Assembly (NCBI GenBank): GCA_017543005.1
Contig: JAFWEA010000019.1
Location: forward strand, 1 to 8,884
DNA from: Solobacterium sp.
GTDB lineage: Bacteria > Bacillota_I > Bacilli_A > Erysipelotrichales > Erysipelotrichaceae
Length of the DNA: 8,884 bases
Direction: 5' to 3'
The position numbers and the translations under genes are program-made. The notes under the pieces are model-generated. The model made no database searches, was not told the DNA's origin, and saw nothing but the letters and a program-made list of their open reading frames with translations. Each line of letters opens with the position of its first letter. Position 1 is the first letter of the stretch. Positions 6,318 to 8,884 of the stretch are shown here, piece after piece.

Positions 6318-6319
6318 TC

Positions 6320-7237
6320 TTAGTCCCCTTTCCGGTTCAGCAGCCGCCGGTCTTCCCCGATAATCTCCAGAGGCTCTGCCAGGGCTCTGATCCGTTCCAT
6401 GATGCGCATGGCATCGAGTTCATTGCGGCCGTCATACGGCAGCGTAAAGTGCTGCTGCAGCGTCCGGAAATCATAATTGGAAGTGAACCAGGTGCAGCGG
6501 CCGTTCTGCATGCGGGCATCCAGGACCGAAAGAATCACCGCCCGCAGCCGCTCATTGACTTCTTCAGCTCCGATATCATCCAGAACCAGGAAATCCGCAT
6601 AGGTCATCCGGCTGATTTCGGTCCGGTGTTCATTGGTTTTCTGCAGTGTGCGCAGCCGTTCGGCAAAGGCCGGGCAATGCACAAAGGCAATCTGTTTTCC
6701 CTGCCGGGCCAGCTGGTTGGCCGCGCAGGCAGAAAGATACGTCTTGCCGGTTCCGAGGTTGCCGTAAAGGTACAGCCCCTTCATGGCACTGCAGGCTGTC
6801 ATCGTCTTCATCAGTGCATTGACATAGGAACGGCTGTCCTGATCCGTAACCCTGATATCCTCAAAGGACGCTGTTTCCATCGCCGCCCCGAGGTCTTTGA
6901 TCAGATACTGATCCAGATGCGCTTCCTGTTTCTGTTTCTCATCCGCAAACCGGCAGGTTTCCATGGTATCGCTCAGAATACCATCATAGCGCAGGGATGT
7001 ACGCCAGCCTTTGCGCTTCTGCCGGCAGGCAGAAAGACCGGTGCAGTTCTGGCACAATGAGAGTTCCTTCAGCCAGTCCTGAACCCGCTGCGGCTGCCGG
7101 GCCACAGCTTCGGCCGGGATGCCCTGGGCCTGTATGATTTTCATGGCTTCCGGATTCTGCAGGAGTTCAGCCGCCTTCTTCTGCCGCTGCTGTTCCCACT
7201 CTTCCGGTTTTGTCAGAGCCGGATTCATCTTTTCCAT
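6320..7237 (-). CDS. dnaI: Primosomal protein DnaI, replicative helicase loader
   Basis: DnaI is the AAA+ ATPase that loads the replicative helicase (DnaC in Bacillus naming) onto DNA at the origin and at restarted forks, together with DnaB and DnaD. The 305-residue protein has an N-terminal helicase-binding part with cysteines 62, 65, 71 and 95, consistent with the zinc-binding fold known for DnaI. The AAA+ core follows: Walker A GNLGTGKT (159-166), Walker B FLVLDDIG (216-223), sensor 1 as TSNYDF (252-257) and arginines in RIMERIR (278-284). Its ATG shares one base with the dnaB stop (TAATG), so translation is probably coupled; the upstream AAAGGA is about 13 bases away and a start at the fourth codon is possible. 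The dnaB-dnaI pairing matches Bacillus and excludes a simple DnaC- or IstB-like assignment. Confidence 0.95.
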   Translation of the reverse strand: MEKMNPALTKPEEWEQQRQKKAAELLQNPEAMKIIQAQGIPAEAVARQPQRVQDWLKELSLCQNCTGLSACRQKRKGWRTSLRYDGILSDTMETCRFADEKQKQEAHLDQYLIKDLGAAMETASFEDIRVTDQDSRSYVNALMKTMTACSAMKGLYLYGNLGTGKTYLSACAANQLARQGKQIAFVHCPAFAERLRTLQKTNEHRTEISRMTYADFLVLDDIGAEEVNERLRAVILSVLDARMQNGRCTWFTSNYDFRTLQQHFTLPYDGRNELDAMRIMERIRALAEPLEIIGEDRRLLNRKGD

Positions 7238-8427
7238 TACTGTCTGCCCATCCTTTTCATCATTTCCTGCACTTCCTGCAGCTGTTCATCACTGGCCTTC
7301 TCTTCCGAACTGTTCTCCACCCGTTCGTAGTATTCCGGCATCTCTCTGGCTGCCTTGCGGCCACCGCCCCCTCCCGGAGGCGTCTTGCGGGCTGCCGCAA
7401 AGGCCTGTTCGCGGGTCTTTACCCCGTCTCTTGCCCACTCGCCGGCCACCATGTCGACAAATGACTTGACCAGCCGGTTCTGCGATACCCGCAGGATGTA
7501 TTCAATCATGATATTGATGACTTCCCCGGAGAACTTCATGTTTAGGGAAAGATTCTCGAGAATTCTGCGGTCGGCAACCGATACCGGCGCACCGTTCTGG
7601 CGGGCCTGCAGGAAGGACACCGGCGGCAGGCTGTACGGATCCTTGGCCTGGGTTACATCCGGCTGGGTTTTCTGGCACAGGACCTTCAGTTTCTCAGCAT
7701 CAAAGGTCATCGTGTTGATGTTGATGCAGCGCATGACCAGGATCCGCATGCGGTCCGCCGAAAGGCCGTAGACCGTAGCCAGCTGGCCGATCAGCTGCAT
7801 GTTTTCGCGGGTGCGCAGCTCTGCCGGGAACACCAGCGTGGAGGTCTGCGTCAGGAAGCGTTCATAGTCAAAATTGATCTCGGTTTCCTCATTGGAAAAA
7901 CGGTAGCGCTTCTCCGGCCGGCTGTAATCGACAGTGCGGTCAAGCCCGGCACTGCGGCGGGCATGTGAAACCGCCCGGGTAATTTCCTTGTAATTGGCCC
8001 CCGGCAGTCCGGCCGGCTGCAGTTTTGCGGCCGTCAATTCCATCTGCCGGCCGCCCAGGGCCGCCGCCAGCAGCCCGGTGAGTTCCTTCTGCGCCAAGAA
8101 ACTGCTCACAGACAGCGGTGCATTCAGCACATAGACATAGCTGGTCCTAGTCTCCTGCGTCTGCATGAACACCCGCAGCAGCAGGTATTCTTCCAGACGG
8201 ATTCTGGCCCGTTCCAGATCATCGATGCTCATATTCAGGATAGCCAGCAGCCGGGCATGGGTTTCCTGGGTCTTCTGCCGGCAGCCTTCGCTGTACAGTG
8301 TCATGTACAGGGCTGCCGCATCCCGCCCGATCAGCGGCTGATACAGGGAAAACAGCGATATTGTCAGATCATCGCTGAGAAAACTGCCGCATTCGATTCG
8401 ATATACATCACCGGTTTTCAGTTCCAT
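7237..8427 (-). CDS. dnaB: Replication initiation/helicase loading protein DnaB (Bacillus type)
   Basis: This is the Firmicute DnaB, not the helicase of the same name in E. coli. With DnaD and DnaI it brings the replicative helicase to the origin and to PriA-marked restart sites. The 396-residue protein has an N-terminal winged-helix region containing SLYQPLIGRDAAALYMTLY (27-45), as in DnaB/DnaD proteins. The C-terminal DDBH2 domain is near 285-345, with GEVINIMIEYIL (301-312) and GEWARDGVKTREQA (329-342). A loose linker with five glycines (352-356) and a charged helical tail follow. It starts inside coaE, overlapping its end by 20 bases, after AAGGGG with 6 bases between. The coaE-dnaB-dnaI order is common in Firmicutes; no nrdR lies between coaE and dnaB here. 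The glycine linker sits in a G-rich stretch. Confidence 0.93.
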   Translation of the reverse strand: MELKTGDVYRIECGSFLSDDLTISLFSLYQPLIGRDAAALYMTLYSEGCRQKTQETHARLLAILNMSIDDLERARIRLEEYLLLRVFMQTQETRTSYVYVLNAPLSVSSFLAQKELTGLLAAALGGRQMELTAAKLQPAGLPGANYKEITRAVSHARRSAGLDRTVDYSRPEKRYRFSNEETEINFDYERFLTQTSTLVFPAELRTRENMQLIGQLATVYGLSADRMRILVMRCININTMTFDAEKLKVLCQKTQPDVTQAKDPYSLPPVSFLQARQNGAPVSVADRRILENLSLNMKFSGEVINIMIEYILRVSQNRLVKSFVDMVAGEWARDGVKTREQAFAAARKTPPGGGGGRKAAREMPEYYERVENSSEEKASDEQLQEVQEMMKRMGRQ

Positions 8428-8884
8428 TCTCTTCCCCTTCTTCCAATTCTTTCAGCCAGCGGGCTGTCGTCTCCGCCAGCATGGCGGCTGTGCCGTCATT
8501 ATGAATGACTATATCGGCTTTGGCAATCTGCACTTCCGGGCTCAGCTGCGAACGTATGCGTCCTTCTGCCTGCAGGCGGCTGTATCCCCGGTCCCGTATC
8601 ATCCGTTCAATGGCATTTTCCTCACTGCAGGTCACCACAACGATCAGATCAAACAGATCTTCCCAGCCGGCCTCGAACAGCAGCGGCACTTCGGCAAAGA
8701 CCAGCTTTTCCTGCCGGTGCGCTTCCATGAAGGATATGAGATTCGCCTTCACTCTGGGATGAATGATCTGGTTGAGCATCAGGCGGTTTTCTTCATTGGA
8801 GAAGATCCGGCGGGAGAGCGCCGCATTCACCAGATTGCCCTCTTCGTCCAGCACTTCCGGTCCGAACCAGGCAATGATCTCGTC
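8408..8884 (-). CDS. coaE: Dephospho-CoA kinase, 5' end beyond the window
   Basis: CoaE phosphorylates the 3'-hydroxyl of dephospho-CoA with ATP, the last step of CoA synthesis. The open frame runs without a start to the right edge and gives 158 codons: DEIIAWFGPEVL, then the conserved IIHPRV, the PLLFEAG lid/substrate motif, VVVTCSEE, and IERMIRDRGYS with the arginines typical of the kinase. A GTG at 8854 is only an internal valine, because homology continues upstream of it to the edge. The P-loop and about 40 residues are therefore outside the window. The C-terminus is acidic (ELEEGEENGTENR) and its last 20 bases overlap the start of dnaB, whose ribosome binding site lies within it. It is the first gene of this operon visible here. 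Confidence 0.95.
   Translation of the reverse strand, partial: DEIIAWFGPEVLDEEGNLVNAALSRRIFSNEENRLMLNQIIHPRVKANLISFMEAHRQEKLVFAEVPLLFEAGWEDLFDLIVVVTCSEENAIERMIRDRGYSRLQAEGRIRSQLSPEVQIAKADIVIHNDGTAAMLAETTARWLKELEEGEENGTENR

Noticed and set aside
6449..7060. 203-codon plus-strand frame opposite dnaI
   Set aside because: It is a shadow. DnaI on the other strand has complete AAA+ motifs.
8852..8854. GTG as start of coaE
   Set aside because: The frame stays open to the window edge and the upstream residues fit CoaE, and the P-loop must lie further upstream.

Overview
The window looks like ordinary chromosome from a low-to-mid GC Gram-positive bacterium (Bacillota/Firmicutes). The evidence is the gene content: a Bacillus-type DnaB/DnaI helicase-loading pair, a type 2 peptide deformylase, an RNase J1-type nuclease, a CIRCE operator, sigma-A promoters of TTGACA/TATAAT type with TGn extensions, and strong AGGAGG-like ribosome binding sites. 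TGA is used as a stop by several genes, so the code is standard and this is not a mollicute. A gut Erysipelotrichia-like lineage is my best guess from the compact gene order and composition, but that is inference.

Layout. (1) Positions 1-2453, minus strand: an operon that starts at a divergent promoter and reads ftsW-like SEDS gene, rsmD, coaD, then the start of a DapA/NanA-family lyase that looks broken. The genes overlap by ATGA or are a few bases apart. (2) Positions 2510-5033, plus strand: def (peptide deformylase), then rnjA (RNase J1) with its own extended -10 promoter and a U-rich leader. (3) Positions 5055-5082: a hairpin terminator that works in both directions between the converging rnjA and hsp20. 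(4) Positions 5087-5591, minus strand: hsp20 with a TTGACA promoter embedded in a CIRCE (HrcA) operator. (5) Positions 5697-8884, minus strand: coaE (5' end beyond the window), dnaB, dnaI and a UlaG/YtkL-like metallo-beta-lactamase-fold hydrolase, tightly packed as one probable operon.

Functionally this is housekeeping: both ends of coenzyme A synthesis (CoaD and CoaE, in separate operons), helicase loading for replication (DnaB, DnaI), septal or elongation peptidoglycan synthesis (SEDS protein), maturation of proteins (Def) and rRNA (RsmD), RNA decay (RNase J1) and protein quality control (Hsp20). I see no mobile element, CRISPR array, tRNA, rRNA or defence island. The points most worth a second look are the deleted/frameshifted lyase at the left edge, the CIRCE control of a small heat-shock protein, and the near-leaderless start of the ftsW operon. 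I did not find a convincing new multi-gene system.
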